A DNA stretch of 64,000 nucleotides from Limanda limanda. Its lineage: Eukaryota; Chordata; Actinopteri; Pleuronectiformes; Pleuronectidae. The stretch's first letter is position 1, and each line of letters starts with the position of its first letter. Positions 62,601-64,000 of this stretch are shown one piece after another. The notes under the pieces were generated by a model. The model saw only the letters and a program-made list of their open reading frames with translations, did no database searches and had not been told where the DNA came from. A program made the translations under genes and the position numbers. The DNA is taken from the NCBI RefSeq assembly GCF_963576545.1, contig NC_083641.1, positions 21,467,523-21,531,522 on the forward strand. Direction: 5' to 3'.

Positions 62601-64000
62601 TGCTCGTTTATTGTAACTGGGTTAAGTGAGAGATTCAGTGGCTCCCTTCTTTTCATTTGCAGATCCCTCATAGACCAAGTTTAGAAGATGGAGGTATAAA
62701 TGTTAATAAAACAGCAACATCTTCATCTGTCACGCACAGAGAATTTCACTGCACACACTGTGAAGCTTGAAATTCCCAGTTCAGTGCCCATGGCAGATTT
62801 GTGCAGAAGAAAGATGCGGCCTCCGCATATTAAAAGAACGGCCAGAACTTCTTTTTTTTCATCACTTAATTTTAAAGTCACTGCTGGTAAGTGATCTCCG
62901 TGCTCTCTGCATGCTAATTTGCACAGACGTCGCCCTTGAAGACCATGCGATTAATAATGGATGCAGTGTGACTGCATGCCAATAGCAGGAGCGAGCTGTG
63001 GAGCAGCGAACTGCAACACTGGGTTTGAGGATGTGCCTCTTTCCATCTCCACATCTCAAAAACAGTCTTTAAATTAACCGAGGCAATTAAGAGCTATATT
63101 TTGCCACTAAATTGGTTCTCTCTTGTGGTTGTGCAGCGGAAGGATACAGGAAACCAGGAAAATAGCAAAGCCAGTCCTGCAAACAACTCTTTACCTAAAG
63201 AATATGCACGAAATATGGGCTAAAATTCATTATATAAAAGAGTAAGAAACTCAGAATTGTTTAGGGTGTTTAAAAGGATTTTTTTTCACCGGAATACAGT
63301 GGATTACACTGGACTCTGAGAATATCAAAGGGTTTCTCACATTTGTTATACTATTATAATACAATAAAAAAACGAAAAGTTAAGCTCAGTCCAATATCCA
63401 GTTTTTTCTTTCAAACTAATATAACACGGCTCTGCTGCAAATTCAGATACATGCAGAAGGAAATCTGCTGATGGTAGTTGGTCAAGACAGTAATCATAAA
63501 AACATGAATTTTCTTATTCTAGCCAGATCTGAGAGAAGTCTCCAGATCAATGTTAGTTAACATGTAAATACTGTATACAGAGTGCACCACATGTAGAACA
63601 AATACTTCATCAGGCTACAGAGTCATTTGCCAGAGGCCATTTGCATGACTCTTAAAGTTAAAACAGAAAACAAACAAGTTTAACATTCATAATTTAGGAA
63701 AATATTAAGCACTCACTTTGGCAGAGATGATACTGAATCAGGGCCAAAAACGAAACTCAAGTACGTTTTTGTGTAGATGGAGATGCACAACATGTTAAAT
63801 GTCAGTACACATTTAAATGCATATTAATGGTACAGTACATTGTCTTCCAGGTCCAGAGATCCTCTTTAAGTTCTCTTTTGAGGTGTGTGAAGTGCAAGAG
63901 ACCAGCCTCCACTTTTCAAATTCCTCAAATCTCATCCACCTCTGTCTTCGAGAGTTGGCTCAAAAGTTGTTTGTGCTGTATCTTAAAGTGGATGGACAGA
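59671..64000. other. gene-free stretch
   Basis: No supportable gene up to the window end. A C tract lies at about 59810-59817, a G tract at about 60480-60487 and a CpG-dense patch at 61200-61390. The last 1.5 kb is AT-rich and featureless. Confidence 0.5.
61200..61390. other. short CpG-dense patch
   Basis: About 13 CpG dinucleotides in roughly 170 bp by hand count, close to the number expected from base composition, whereas the surroundings are CpG-poor. It is too short for a standard CpG island. The plus frame through it (61145-61399) ends in a charged stretch, MEKWQSIEADASEQLRDRAR, not recognised. It could be a small regulatory element, an exon or an older repeat. Confidence 0.3.

Overview
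This window looks like vertebrate, almost certainly teleost fish, nuclear DNA, and probably percomorph. The sequence is AT-rich and has no operon-like packing or long coding frames. It carries GA, CA and CT microsatellites and many fragments that I recognise as high-copy teleost interspersed repeats: LINE ends with GGAT-type tails, a SINE/LINE tail containing GTCGCCTTGGATAAAAGCGTC, MITE ends, and hAT elements. The organism call is an inference from repeat content, because no host gene is available to confirm it.

No host protein-coding gene, rRNA, tRNA or CRISPR array could be supported. Nearly all open frames are short, overlap on both strands, or run through microsatellites, as expected by chance in 64 kb. 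The window is best read as intergenic DNA or the inside of a very large intron. Its unique stretches may hold conserved non-coding elements, but that needs alignment to test.

Layout. 1-8.8 kb: mostly unique DNA with GA/TG/AT microsatellites and one teleost repeat (3116-3584). 8.8-14.3 kb: a LINE 3'-end-like fragment, a CA repeat, a truncated MITE-like element (13802-14085) and another repeat fragment. 14.3-17.4 kb: unique DNA with the longest open frame (15454-16020, no recognisable domain). 17450-18129: the best-defined feature, a complete 680-bp non-autonomous hAT-type transposon. It has 12-bp terminal inverted repeats, a perfect 8-bp target duplication, a splice donor/acceptor pair and a BED zinc-finger exon that has lost one zinc ligand. 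20.8-21.4 kb: a repeat copy with a SINE/LINE-like tail apparently nested in it. 27752-27974: a degenerate hAT-like MITE. 31.1-52.3 kb: four more copies of the 20.9-kb repeat, on both strands, plus a GGAT-tailed retroelement (33269-33514) and a second copy of the 3.1-kb repeat (36116-36222). 44990-46519: a decayed LINE reverse-transcriptase 3' end split by a 700-bp solo LTR (45357-46056); the 4-bp target duplication sits so that removing the LTR rejoins the LINE frame. 52.3-64 kb: mainly unique DNA with a GC-richer patch, a second GGAT-tailed LINE end and a short CpG-dense patch.

The genes here do not work together as a pathway. What can be read is a record of transposition: LINE first, then LTR, then recombination to a solo LTR; and a hAT derivative keeping the 5' exons of its parent. 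The most unusual items are the hAT derivative with its intact splice architecture, the LTR-in-LINE nest, and an unidentified 48-codon minus-strand frame (48703-48846) with a coiled-coil heptad pattern next to a splice-acceptor AG.
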